From: Pempheris klunzingeri
Lineage: Eukaryota; Chordata; Actinopteri; Acropomatiformes; Pempheridae
Length of the DNA stretch: 64,000 nucleotides
Reading direction: 5' to 3'
Assembly: GCF_042242105.1 (NCBI RefSeq)
Contig: NC_092024.1
Coordinates: 9,759,501-9,823,500 of the forward strand
The notes beneath the pieces were generated by a model. It saw only the letters and a program-made list of their open reading frames with translations. It had not been told where the DNA came from and made no database searches. Position 1 is the first letter of the stretch. Each line of letters starts with the position of its first letter. This document shows positions 12,901 through 27,830 of the stretch, one piece after another. The position numbers were made by a program, and so were the translations under genes.

Positions 12901-12927
12901 GGGGAAGGGACAAGATCGTTTTGGCAT
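9917..12927 (-). CDS. siva1: SIVA1 pro-apoptotic, Cys-rich zinc-binding protein
   Basis: Cytosolic/nuclear pro-apoptotic adaptor known in mammals to bind CD27-family receptor tails, XIAP and BCL-XL. Exons in transcript order: 12927-12807, 12422-12234, 11080-10927, 9965-9917. All junctions are GT-AG and phases match (1, 1, 2). The total is 513 nt, or 170 aa; human SIVA1 is 175 aa. It starts MPKRSCPF as in human. Exon 2 encodes EKTKNLLFNGAK and the invariant-looking GQTLIGHDGRLTR. Exons 3-4 encode the Cys-rich C-terminus (CCVCQK, CSQCDR, CSSCTRQCSSC, LLCCSC), which should bind zinc. The tail ends CSCST rather than the human CAMFET. Exon 2 is symmetric, so skipping it keeps the frame, as in mammalian Siva-2. 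siva1 lies head to tail after adss1 on the same strand, as in the human block. Confidence 0.93.
11930..12058 (+). repeat. SINE-like tail remnant with A27 and (TAAA)n
   Basis: The string GAGGACAAGTAGGAACAG followed by GGTGGATGAATG resembles the common teleost SINE-like 3' end (GGATAAGCGGTATAGAAAATGGATGG). It is followed by 27 A (12014-12040) and a (TAAA)n tail to 12058. It lies in siva1 intron 2, antisense to the gene. Confidence 0.4.
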
Positions 12928-12982
12928 TTCGGCTGAAATAAAAGTCTCTCAGCGCTCCAACAGACTTCCACACTAGTTTGTT

Positions 12983-12990
12983 GCGGGAAA
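12983..12990 (-). promoter_or_regulatory. E2F-like site upstream of siva1
   Basis: GCGGGAAA on the + strand, TTTCCCGC on the sense strand of siva1, about 55 bases before the ATG (12925-12927). Mammalian SIVA is a known E2F1 and p53 target, so a conserved E2F element is plausible. I see no clear p53 site. Confidence 0.5.
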
Positions 12991-13010
12991 AATGCAAGAG
13001 AGCAAACAAG

Positions 13011-13085
13011 GAGCCAATCACACGCATCCTTTATTGTCACGTGAAAATTTAGAGCCAATCCGACAGCTGCTCTCGTGTCACGTGA
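13011..13085 (-). promoter_or_regulatory. duplicated CCAAT + E-box module in the siva1 promoter
   Basis: Two copies of a module lie exactly 41 bp apart. GAGCCAATC is at 13011-13019 and 13052-13060, and GTCACGTGA is at 13036-13044 and 13077-13085. The sequence between the two motifs differs between copies, so only the motifs and their spacing are kept. CCAAT is the NF-Y site; GTCACGTGA is a palindromic-core E-box bound by USF, MITF/TFE or MYC-type factors. The block lies 85-160 bases upstream of the siva1 start codon. Confidence 0.7.
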
Positions 13086-13449
13086 TTTTTTTTTTCTTTC
13101 CGCCTTAAACTTGCAATCCGTCACCACCGTGCTGCCTTCAGTGGTTGTCGCGAATTTAGGTTTTTCCTGTTTCATTATTTAAAAAAAAGAATAGCTGGAG
13201 ATTGGTGGAACACTTAATATATATGTGCACACGTTAACAGCATGATTACAACCAAGGACAGGAAGATTTTTTTCAGATACAAATGCAATGATTTAATGCA
13301 ATGATGTGATTTATAATCACTTCATCATATATTCATGTCTTTAAGTAATGATCAACATAGTCCCAATACACGTGCCTCCCATAGTATAAGGTTTATTGAC
13401 TATTGGGCTTAGGGTTTACTGACAGGTAGGGCTCTAGAAATCAAATAAT

Positions 13450-13585
13450 AAATATGTCCATCCACCCATCCATCCATCCATCCATCCATTATCTATACCA
13501 CTTATCCCTAAGGATCGCCGGGGGGGCTGTGACCAATTCCAGTTGACTTGGGCGGGGGGTAGCCTTGTTGCCAGATGGGTAGGGA
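13450..13585 (-). repeat. SINE-like 3' fragment ending in (GGAT)n
   Basis: Read on the - strand, the segment goes from CAACTGGAATTGGTCACAGC through GGCGATCCTTAGGGATAAG to a GGATGGATGG repeat (13461-13488). This is the familiar 3' end of a widespread teleost repeat. It lies just downstream of adss1, in or near its 3' UTR. Confidence 0.7.
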
Positions 13586-13631
13586 TGGGTATGAGTATGA
13601 TGAATAATCTCCCACCATGGACCTATCAGCT

Positions 13632-13637
13632 TTTATT
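13632..13637 (-). terminator. candidate polyadenylation signal of adss1
   Basis: AATAAA on the - strand about 280 bases past the adss1 stop codon (13915-13917). A second AATAAA lies at 13392-13397, beyond the SINE-like fragment, and could be an alternative end. Confidence 0.4.
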
Positions 13638-13714
13638 TGAAAACATGTGAGCTGCTTTATTCGGTGATACAGATTATATTGATTGTCTTATCATTAAATC
13701 TAATAATTGCAGTG

Positions 13715-13743
13715 TTAATAATAATAATAATAATAATAATAAA
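13715..13743. repeat. (TAA)n microsatellite
   Basis: A pure TAA tract of nearly ten units between the siva1 promoter and adss1, within the likely adss1 3' UTR. Confidence 0.9.
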
Positions 13744-13914
13744 AGAACACAAACATGTGACTGCAGCAACACAAATATTGCCAACAGTGCCCAACAATTA
13801 CAGGGACGTTTTGTTTATTAACTAATGAGGAGAAGAACATTTTAGGTGATGAAAAGATGCCACGTCATTCCACATTGTCTGTGCTTCCATCGAGGGGAGA
13901 TAAATGTTTTCCCG

Positions 13915-17976
<4,062 letters not shown>

Positions 17977-18305
17977 GACGGCGGTGGCTTTAGTCTGTCC
18001 GTCTCAAGACGACTAAAGTGCCTGCCAGAGTGGCATTGCCATATCTGTAACTTCATAGCCGATGATGTCAGAGCCAGACGCGCAGAAGTGCGTAGCTGCG
18101 GCTCAGGCAGGTTGTGTCCAGGGCTGTTGGAGCAACGGGAAAACTGCCCTTCCACAGGGATGAATGAAGGTGGATCAGGCTATTAAAAAAAGCCAGTTAT
18201 TACATTTAGAGTGTGTAGCCTGCTTTTCCAATTGGTTTTGTTTGCATCCTTACCGCCATCAGAGTGAGTGGGCTGACACAAAACAAAAGACTGAACTGTT
18301 AATTC
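17977..18305 (-). promoter_or_regulatory. short spacer between inf2 3' end and adss1 start (adss1 promoter/5' UTR)
   Basis: Only about 330 bases separate the inf2 polyadenylation signal from the adss1 ATG on the same strand, so the adss1 promoter and 5' UTR must fit here or overlap the inf2 3' UTR. The part near adss1 is CpG-containing. A TGACATCA (CRE-like) string occurs on the sense strand near 18064. I see no convincing TATA box. Confidence 0.5.
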
Positions 18306-18308
18306 GCT

Positions 18309-18314
18309 TTTATT
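18309..18314 (-). terminator. polyadenylation signal of inf2
   Basis: AATAAA on the - strand about 500 bases past the inf2 stop at 18808-18810. It marks the likely end of the inf2 3' UTR. Confidence 0.6.
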
Positions 18315-18619
18315 AAAATATAGTCAACATAAAATGTTACAATCCATTAAATTTTGTTTTTATATTTGGGTAAGAGATCATCTGGATAATAGGCTTTATA
18401 AAGAAATTAAGACCAGGACTTTTTGATTTGATAAATATTTTGCACCAAACACTGCATCTTCCTCTCTATAGGTGCTTAAAGGTAAATAGAGCATATAGCA
18501 AATCACATTCACTGCATATTACAACAATTATACAAAACATATAAAGCATATTTAACTTTTTTTTTCTTGAATAGCTGTGGGACCAAAACCACTCATGTAC
18601 ACAAAAAACAACAGCTCAT

Positions 18620-18690
18620 TTACATAAAGTGACACTTTGACATCCATGCTGTGAAGATCCCAGCATTAAGATGCGTCGACTCCTCTTGGT
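18620..18690 (-). other. possible alternative last exon of inf2 ending in a CAAX-like box
   Basis: A TTTTGCTTTTCCAG acceptor precedes 18690. Joined in phase 1 after exon 20 it would encode 22 new residues beginning DQEES and ending MSKCHFM, then stop at 18620-18622. The Cys-X-X-Met end would suit farnesylation. Mammalian INF2 has two C-termini, one prenylated (CVIQ) and one not, made by alternative last exons. That the fish does the same here is inference; the middle of this peptide does not resemble the human exon. Confidence 0.3.
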
Positions 18691-18807
18691 CTGGAAAAGC
18701 AAAATCATGGCAGGAGGAAGATCTCAGCATCTTCCTCAAGGACTCGGTATTCATGTAGTCTCACAAAATACACTTCAGTCCTTCCAGTTCAGAAATCCTG
18801 TGCGAGA

Positions 18808-21800
18808 TTAACATTTCCTTTTTCCTCTCGATTTCCTTTTTCTGGAGTCACCTAGGGAAACAGAGACCACAGTGAATAACTGGAATCAAAAATGTATCTC
18901 ATTAAAAACACTTTAATAACCTTTAAAGTTATTCACAGCAGGATAAAACTGTTGCTTAGGAGAAATGTATTCACAGTTGTTTGCAAACTGGCTTTAGGAT
19001 GCTTTAAAAAGCTTTTTTTTTTTTTTTTTTAGTGGTAAAACCATTTTTAATGCATTTATATCACATACAGCATCTTTCATCCAAAGATTAACAAAAGCAC
19101 ACTTTACAGGAAGCACACGAGACTGTGTTAGTAGGTTAAACAGTCCCAGTTGCAGATTCGCAGAATGGACAAGAAAATATGGAAGGAGAAACACAAAATT
19201 GACAGCTTTCATGAAATAACTCAGTCCACGGTGACTTCACAATGACTTCACAGACTGCACGGCTGCTCGAGACCAGAAAACTGATGTTGGATGATTTAAC
19301 CACTGATTAAAGAGCATTACTGCTGTACATAGTGTTACTTTTAGAATTAGTTTTTCCCCCCGATTTAATGGACATTAGAATCACCTCGAGACACATTTGA
19401 TTAAAAAGATGTTAAAATTTTGGTCTGATTTGGAAAAGCATTAAAGAGAGAGCGAGTGTTAAAAGCCAGACGACAGAGACAAATGAAATCCAGATTCCAG
19501 TTAGACCAACAAATGACGTGTTATTTGGGACAAAGCTTCGACGGTGATTGAGCTCATTAGGATGATGTTCCTGCTTACAGTTCGCCATCCCATCGATTTG
19601 ACCTACCTCACTGCAACACACAGCCTTTTTTATGTTTAGTGTGTCCTTTCCCACTGTTACCTTGTGTTTCAGAGAGTCAGAATGGAGAACAGAGCATTCA
19701 AACAAACTGGCCATATTTAAATCCATTCAACATTAAATCTGCACACTGAATTCTATACTCAATAAAAACACAGGTTATCATGCAAAATACTTAGGAAAAC
19801 ACACTAAAATAGCCGCTATATAAAATATAAAACGTTAAAGGCAATAAAAACAAAGCAAATGAGGATTTCCCTTTAAGACACATGAAGAGACTAGCATTCC
19901 AAACATGATCTTTATTTAACTTAATGGAGAAATTACCTTGATTACTCTTCTTTTTGTTTCGTTTAAAGAGACTCTGTTTCTTTGGCTGGGGCTTTAGGGA
20001 TGGAGGCACGGCTTCAGAGCCTGACGGCAGATCTTCTGATCGCGGTCCATCTGTGACATCACACCCCGTGATGTCCTCACCGAGTGTGGTCACACTGCTT
20101 TTAGGGTCCGAACGTTTGCCACTCACAAACTCGTCTTGCCCCGATGTTTTTACAGTGTTGCATTCCCGCTCCTCTTGGCCCTTCTCTTGTCCTACAGTCT
20201 CTGTTAAATGGCTTATTTTATTACTAGTTTCACCCTTCCCATCTCCCAGTATATTGCTTTCACTACTCTGTGTCACATTGTCTGTATTAGGCAGAGGACT
20301 TTCCTTGATCTGAACATTGACACTAATGTTCGCTGGCTCCTCAGGCATCAGCTTCTCTGGTAAAATGCTGGAGGTGCCATCTAACACAGCGTCTGACAGG
20401 TCCAACTCTGACAGCGAAGATGGGCTGAGGACGCTGGTCTCTGTTGAATCCACTGAACAGCCATTCGTGGAGAGACGCAGTTGATGTTCTGCTTCAACCT
20501 GAGGCTGGGGTTGTGTCATATCTAGTGAAGACACTGCGGGTTTCGGTGGGCGTTGACCCTCCGGCAGCGAGGCAGGTCTTTCCGGGGGTGCCTGTATTGT
20601 CGTGGCTGGTTCTCCTGGGAGTGTGTTGGGAGCTGCAGCTGCTCTGTCTTGCACCGCACTCTGTGGTGCTGGTGGAGGCTCTTCTGATGGGCTGATGAAG
20701 CCGTTCACTTCGCCTGCGCTGGCTGGGTGACGCTCTGTCTGAGGTTTGGTGGGAGCGGTAGTGGTGCCCATTTCTACGGCATCTCCGTCTGCAGGCTTCG
20801 CACTTGATCCTGAGGGGAAGAAAAATGTAGCATTGACGGTGAAGGTATACACAGTGAGACCATTATTGTCCTTGAAATGGGGTGATGTTTCGCAGCAAGC
20901 AAAGACGCATGAAAATAAAATGCGGTCCATGTAAACAAATGCTAACATAGCCCAACAAAGCAGCTAAGCGATGGCGCTAAGACAGCAAGGCGGCAGTGGT
21001 AAAGCACAAATAAAAGCCCCTAGGATAAAGCAGCAAGGCTGTGTTGTGGCTCGCAGTTAAGTGGCTCAGGAGCGGAGCTAGGAACTGCGGATGGAGGCCA
21101 CAGTCTCTTGTCCTTACCAGATGGGCAGGTATCCCTACGCATTTCACTAGAAGGGAGGCTTTCCGAATCGCACCTTGGCCTGGTCTTTCTTAGGCTGAAA
21201 CCTTTCCTGATATCCGCCAGGAGGTGTTCGATGATGCAGCCGTCGTTCTGTGGCACAAAGCCTTTCTTGACTGGTAAAAGAGAGAGGGTAAAAAGAGGGC
21301 TTAAAACACATGCAGTTCAAACTACATCTTAGTTGGGAATTTCTAGTGCAGCGACAGTAAGGAGGGCTGTTCACAACTCACTTATTTTTCCATTCTCTCC
21401 CTTCTGTCTCTTGGACTCTTCCTCTGCCAGCTGCTTCTTTCTCTTCTCAGCCTTGGCTGCCTGTTCTCTCCTGGTTTTGTTTTCCTGTTATCATGAAAGT
21501 GAGGATTTCACTCACTGCCAAGTACACAGTGTACGTAGCAAATTGTCTTTGTGTCATTTGGGCAGACATTTTCCAGTCCCCCCCCCCCCCATAGTACAGT
21601 GATGGTGGACTTCACTGTGCAGTGTGTATATATAAAGTGCATTCACACACACACAGTCACAATAGGTTTAAAAAAATACACAATATAAACCTACAGTGTA
21701 TAAAAGACCACAAATCATAGGGACAGTCACATTATGACTAACATCAACAAAGCATCCTCCCTGACCTTCAGTGCTTTGACGAAAAGTGCTCGGAATGTCC

Positions 21801-24800
21801 GGATGGTCCCAAACAGGTCCCCGAGTGACAGCTGACTGACATCTTCACATAAGTAAACAGCCAGCTCGCTCTTCTTCTCCTCCAACGCAGTCAACCTTCC
21901 ACTTAAAGCTTGACATGCCTCCAGACTTTCCTGCAGCAGTGAAAATGAGAGTAAAATGAAACTTGGGAAAAAAAAAAAAAACCATAGGCAAAGCAGGAGA
22001 CACTGTCTCACCTCAACAACTTTTGTATACTGCTCCTTGACGTCTTCGACAGAGTTGGAGACCTTGTTGGTCGTGCCATTCAGTCGTTTTAGTAAGGAAC
22101 TGGCTTCTGACTGAACAAAGTCCAGATTAACTCTGAGGGCAAAGTGTAAAAGCTTTATTTAAATGTCTGTTACAGATCCACTGAGGACCAATTAAGAAGG
22201 ACCCTGAGCTAAAGTAGATGTGAAAGGTTTCTGTACCCTGCTGCTTTTTCACAGATCTCGATATCATCTGGCAGCTCCAACAGCTCCGGGTGGTTCGCCT
22301 CTGCTTCCTTTGCAAAACAAGCCACACGCTGGGTAATTAAACAGGTTCATAAATGAGAGGAAAAAAATAAGTTATGGCAGCTGTGTGCCAGTTTGTGTAC
22401 CTCCAGGATGTGATGAAGCAGCGTAATGCGGCTGTTGTTGGCCTTGGTCTCTGTGAGCTTGAGCAGAGAGCTGATCTTGAACCCCTCTGCGTTCCCTGTG
22501 TGACTTCCCTGGAAGTAGACCGATGATTAAAAATGCAAGCTCTGTCTAAATGTCAGCTTAAACGAAATACACATGAGACCGACGAGGCTCTTACATAGTT
22601 GAGAAAGTTCCCAACGTCGAGGATGAGCCTGCAGAAACTGGGCATGAGGGTGCTCGTTCTGAGAGCTGAGAAATGTGTCACATCATGCTAATGTGAGTAT
22701 TTCATATACATCTTGCACTGGATAGTTGCAAAAGAATGGCAGCGGCGTGCGTGAGAATAGAGCTGAAGGGTTTACTTACACTGGCAGGCCTCCTCCACCA
22801 GCTTGACTTTAGGTTTGAGCATGTCCAGCACTGATGAGGTCTCCTCACACAACAACATGCACTCAATCCTCAACTGATAACTGGGGGAATGAGCCAGAAA
22901 GCAAAGTAAATGAGTCAAGTGTGACATTATGCATTGCGTTGAGAATACCAAGCAAGCACATCATTAAAAGTTAAAAGCAGAATTGGTGTAAAAACTGTAT
23001 ATATATACACACCATGGCACAGTGAGGAGGGAGGTGTAGAAGCGATCAACATTTGCCAACTTGTCTTTTTCTCCTTGGAAGGACTTCAAATTTTCAATCT
23101 GCATAAAAAACAAAACAAAACACAGTGACTCAGACATTTACCATTTTTTAAATGACACATAAGTGTGCACAAACATCTCTAGGTAAGGATGGAGCACAAA
23201 CCTCATGCTTTTCTGGTAGGAGCTTTAGAAGCTGTTTTAGCACCTCTACATCAAACCTAGAGCGGTCCCCATTCTGAATCATGGCTACAAAGTCCTCATT
23301 TTTGCTGGACAGAGAAAAATGAGAAATATTGAGCTGGAAAACTGACCAAACTATTAATAAAACAAAACAAAAAAAAAAAAAAACATCAAAACAATGTACA
23401 ATATCTCACCATTTGAACTGCTTTAGGAATATGTTCAGGTTCAAGTTTTTCTTTGGATCAATGAATGTAATCTATGGACAAAAAGAGGAGTTAGAGAGGC
23501 TTATTGATTATTCGGCTTTGATAATCAGGTGTGTTTGTTCTGAGCGCTACAGCTCTGCGGAGCCGTGTCGAGTGTTGACCAAGCACACCTCTTTAGGCTC
23601 CTTCTTGACAGGAGCAGCTGCCCCCTTGTCTTTGTGCTCGGTCTCCGGGAGACAGAACAGCTGCTCGATACTGCTGTAGTCCGGCTCCCGAGGAGGAGGC
23701 TCCTTCTGAACCGAGGCCCACATGGAGTGACCATCTGTGTGTGCGCAGGAAGAGAGGAAACTGTCATGAGCTCATGTGGCTCCATTTTGTATCAACATAA
23801 CACCACGGCTGAGACTCATTTGAAAGCGTCTCAAAACCCGAGGGAATCCTTTGCAACACCCACGTTAAATAACAGCCACGTTTGACATAATCGTCTGTCT
23901 AGAGTGCAGCTCGCATCAATGTTTCATCTCCATCATCTATTCTCAACACAGGTGCCCTCTGCCAGTGTCTTCACTCACGCTTCTCATAATGCTGTTCTAT
24001 TTATCTATTTAAAATGGCCTGAAGGGGCGAATAAGGCAAAGATGTTCCTTTTTAGTGTCAGCATACATCAAACTGACACCCTTGAACTTAAACTCAGCCG
24101 GGGTGTTCTGCCCTCGTGACAAGATGACAGATTGTCGTCATAATGATAATTTCAGCCTTCGCAGGAATGTTTTATCCGCTCACCGGTCACAGCGCGGAGT
24201 TTCTGCCAGTTGAGCTTTTTCATCCTCAGGGTGGGGCATCGGCTGGTCGTCTTGGGTGCAGCGCACCCCAGGGCCTGGCTGGTCTGAGCCACAATCATGC
24301 CTGGGGGAGGAGGAGGAGGTGGCGGCATGCCAGGTAAGGGAGGTGGAGGTGGTGGTCCGCCACCCATCGATGGTAGCGGAGGGGGTGGGGGGGGCGGCGG
24401 CGGCATCCCAGGCAAGGGAGGGGGTGGAGGGGGTCCACCAAACCCTCCAGGTAGCGGTGGAGGAGGCGGAGGCGGTGGGGGCGGAGGTGGAGCTGGGCAC
24501 TGATTGGATGGTTGGGGCAGGGAAGCAGTCATACCAGGGGGTAAAGGAGGAGGCGGGGGCGGAGGGGGAGGCGGAGGAGAGGCACACAGTGGCCTCTGAG
24601 AGGATGTGATGCTTTTGTCTGACTTCACTCCGTCCTGATGGTCGAAATCAGTCTGCACAGACTTATCCGCTTTCACCAGCTGCCCGTCCACCTCATGATG
24701 ACCTTCACAGCTTTTTCCTTTGGAGGACATCAGCCGCTGCATGATCTTCTCACAGGACTCCATCTGAGCTGGAGCACAAATCCAAACAAACACATGCTCA

Positions 24801-27800
24801 CACTGACAAATCCCATTTGAAACACCTTCTCTCGCTAAAAACAAAGGCTTCCAGCCGTCCTGGATAATCCCTCTCTTTCACACATGAATCACTGAGCAGG
24901 CAATTAGCTAGCCATTAGCCTCTTCAGAGTGTTGACCTAAAGTGAATGCATTGTTGCTTCAGCGCTGACTCACGGTCCTGGGCCAGTAGTATGGCTCTGT
25001 TGGTGATGGCCTCCAGAGCCAGCCAGATATCGGAGCGGCCAGGCCCCAGCACCAACAACGTCTGCAGGATGGACAGCAGCTGCAGAGAGGTCGGAGAGCT
25101 GCTCACCTGCACACACCAACACACGCATTCGCACAAATGAAGAGGGGTGTTTACATACTTGTGTCTACATACCTGAGCCTCAAAAACATAATGAATTAAA
25201 TGGTGATTCATTCAGTCTCCTGTTAGTTGTAGATGATAAAACCAGTCAGCTCTCACCTTGTTAAAGAGTGTAGTGAAAACCTCCAGGTGATTACTCATGT
25301 CAATGCCCCCATAGATCCGCAGCAGCTCCTCCTCATCCTCAGCCATTGCCTCTTCAAAAGCTTCACATTGAATAATCAAGTCTTCATCCTCCTTCTCCCT
25401 GCACACCACACACATACAGATCACTGATGGGGGCATTTAAATGCCATTTCCAATTTTCAAAAAGCGATGGCAGTTGCTCAAATTACTGTCATTAACAGAA
25501 ATGCATTTCAAACATTTTTTTCCTAAAAGCACCATTTTACTTGTAATGATTGTGAACTTTAAAACTAACCTTTAAAACTTAATTTGTTGCGTAAAAATCT
25601 GCTTTAGATGTCAAAGAGACTGAAAAATCAAATGTGAACAACAGAAGGAAGGCTCACCTCAGCTTTGGCAGAATATCAAGTAACTGAAGCCCTGCGGGAC
25701 AACAATAAAACACAATGCTGATTATCGCAACACCCAATTATCAGTTTTTTGAGAAAGTTTATCTTCAAAAGGTGTCACGCATCTCTCCACTGTGAGATAT
25801 GTTCGGTTTTGGGGAATTGGCAGGAAGTCACAGGTGAGCAATCACAGAAGAGGAGTGGCCAAACAAGTAGCTGATTGGTCCAAGGTGGTGAGTGGCATTC
25901 TAATGAATCTACGAAGGTTTATACAGATGTGGCTATGATTGTAGCTGTCAAACTGTCTCAACTGTGGCAATCTTCAAGCAGCTGGTAGCTCAGTGCTCAA
26001 CACTGCGGCCTCACAGGAAACAGGTTCAAGGTTAATCCTGTTTTTGTCCAATAAGTGGAAGGACTGACTTCACAGGCTACAAGAAAGAGTAATCCATTAT
26101 TGAAAACAGACGGATGGACAGCGAGTTTCATTCAGATGGCCTGCTCTCTCACAATGACATAATCAAAATAACAGTGTGATTTAATCAGTGTAAGAGTGAC
26201 GACATTTTCTTTAAATTGTAACTTCTGATAGCCACTAGTTATGGTGTAAAATGCATGAATACACAAAGCTTTAGCCACTTGAGGTTTGCTTGGTTCTCAG
26301 GCGTTTTGTCAAAGCGAGAATGAGGCCATTAGACCTATTCTTAGACGGACCCGGTGACAGAGATATTTGTAATAGAGCTCTTGCCTGCTGCTGATGGCCT
26401 GCTTTCCTCACTGCACACTTTCAGCACAGAGGGGAAAAACAGTTTACCACAGTGTGACCTTAGTCATGATGACTCCAGACTCCTGATCGATTGTTAAGAA
26501 GCAGCTGAACAGAGAACCTACCGATAAACTCCTTTCTCATCTTATCTCTCTGCCTGAGGTCATCCATCCCAAAGATGAGGGCATTGATGACACTGAGGAG
26601 TGTAACCATGTAGGGGACGTTATCTGCGGCCTGCAGCTCGTTCATGATCACACTGAGGCGATACTGCTGTGTCTTCACGCCCTGAAGGGGAAATTAAGAA
26701 AATCAAGAAATCACCTCAGTGTCACTGAGGAAGACTGAGATTCTGAAGGATTGTGATGATTGTGCTTGCAATGCACCACTAGAGGGCGTTGTTTATTAGT
26801 CAGAGAGAAGATGGAGGCTCACTCACAGTATATCCCACAACTTAACATTTCAAAAAACAATCTTAGAAAGTGTTACTCTTCTACATGTTTGTCTACTTGC
26901 CTTATAGTGGTCCAGGGCATCCAGCGCCAGGCGGTGACCGTCTGTAGAGAACATGCTGAGGGCAGCAAGTAGCTCAAACACTTGCTTCTTCACCATGGTG
27001 TTGGAGGTATCCAAGGCTGCGGGACATCATGATCACAAACATCAATACATCAATTCTCTTAGAGCGAGCCCCTATCTCTACCCTTTCTGCCATGTCCTGC
27101 CCAGTCCTAAGCAAATTGCTTTGTTTCACCGCCTTAAAGGCAACTCAATTTGAACTTTGTCCTCTAGAGATGTGGCTACGCATTGCAGATAAACATGTGT
27201 TTGTGTGTTTGAAGGTGAGAAAATTCAATATTTTCAATACACTTTTTAGTGAGGTCATGAAGCAAGTGTGCGTGAAGCACATGACTGTGAGTGAGTCACA
27301 CAGCGCAATCTAATCACCTGACTTATGACCAAATGACAGCATATGAACACTATGTGGAGAAGTAAGTGCAGCGTGTGTGATGATTTTCCACAAAATGAAG
27401 GAATAGTCAACCTTGGGAGAGCTTCCGAATGTATCCCTCATTATCTATAATGAAGTGGATCCCTGCGGAGGAGTTCATCACTGCCCGCACGCAGCTGATG
27501 CAGGTGAGTTGCAGAAGGGCATCGGCAATGCGAGAGCAACCCCGACCGGAGAGGCGGTCCAGGGCCTCCAGGAGGAGGTCCAGCCCACTCAGCTCCAGGA
27601 ACTGGACCATCCATGTCTGGTCGCTGCCCTCCAGGCGACGCTTCAGCCCTGAGTAGTTGACCACAGTGGGAACCTGCAGCAGCCTGATGCACAGCTCTGG
27701 ATCGGCGCTCTCCAGGTTGGCCTCCTGCTGGGTGTCTGAGTCCTGTGAGGACCCCAGGCGACCCCTGACTGCTGCCCACTTCTTTTTCCCATCTGACTTC

Positions 27801-27808
27801 CCTGACAT
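18808..27808 (-). CDS. inf2: Inverted formin 2 (INF2)
   Basis: Actin nucleating and severing formin acting at the ER and in the cytosol. Coding exons: 27808-27412, 27016-26901, 26681-26522, 25691-25658, 25398-25257, 25106-24974, 24768-24184, 23734-23589, 23471-23410, 23304-23202, 23098-23013, 22880-22780, 22665-22595, 22508-22401, 22307-22237, 22132-22012, 21930-21766, 21484-21382, 21270-21118, 20809-19937, 18851-18808. Phases agree throughout. The total is 3774 nt, or 1257 aa; human INF2 is 1249 aa. Order: DID (residues 1-330, e.g. [15 protein letters not shown]), Pro-rich FH1 (about 400-500), FH2 (about 510-905, with [34 protein letters not shown]), WH2/DAD-like segment (about 902-932, [13 protein letters not shown]) and a long low-complexity tail. 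The end is basic ([11 protein letters not shown]), like the non-prenylated isoform. Intron 2 uses a GC donor. The ATG lies in an exon preceded by an acceptor, so 5' non-coding exons exist upstream. Confidence 0.95.
24290..24590 (-). other. FH1 polyproline-coding segment of inf2
   Basis: Within inf2 exon 7, runs of 5-13 prolines separated by Leu, Gly and Met produce the profilin-binding FH1 region. On the + strand this appears as GGA/GGT-rich DNA, which gives spurious Gly-rich frames. The repeat nature makes length variation and assembly errors likely here. Confidence 0.9.
25975..26110 (+). repeat. tRNA-like SINE remnant
   Basis: CTGGTAGCTCAGTGCTCAAC resembles a tRNA A-box region, GCGGCCTCACAGGAAACAGG follows, and GGTTCAAGGTTAATCC resembles a B-box. 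About 60 bases later comes an ACGGATGGACAG tail. This is the layout of a teleost tRNA-related SINE; it is degenerate and lies in inf2 intron 3. It does not fold as a functional tRNA. Confidence 0.5.
26901..27016 (-). other. inf2 exon 2 with a GC splice donor
   Basis: The exon ends CACTATAAG and is followed by GCAAGT. The rest of the donor matches the strong AG|GCAAGT context of GC-AG introns. Using the nearby GT two codons later would shift the frame of exon 3 ([16 protein letters not shown]). So a GC-AG intron is required by the reading frame. Confidence 0.85.
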
Positions 27809-27830
27809 GATGGCTGTTGGGGACAGAAGG

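Noticed and set aside
24152..24844. Gly-rich + strand frames opposite the FH1 exon
   Set aside because: They are mirror frames of the polyproline-coding DNA of inf2, and have no other support.
25975..26045. Possible tRNA gene
   Set aside because: A- and B-box-like strings are present, but the spacing and stems do not give a cloverleaf. A SINE remnant with a GGATGG-type tail explains it better.
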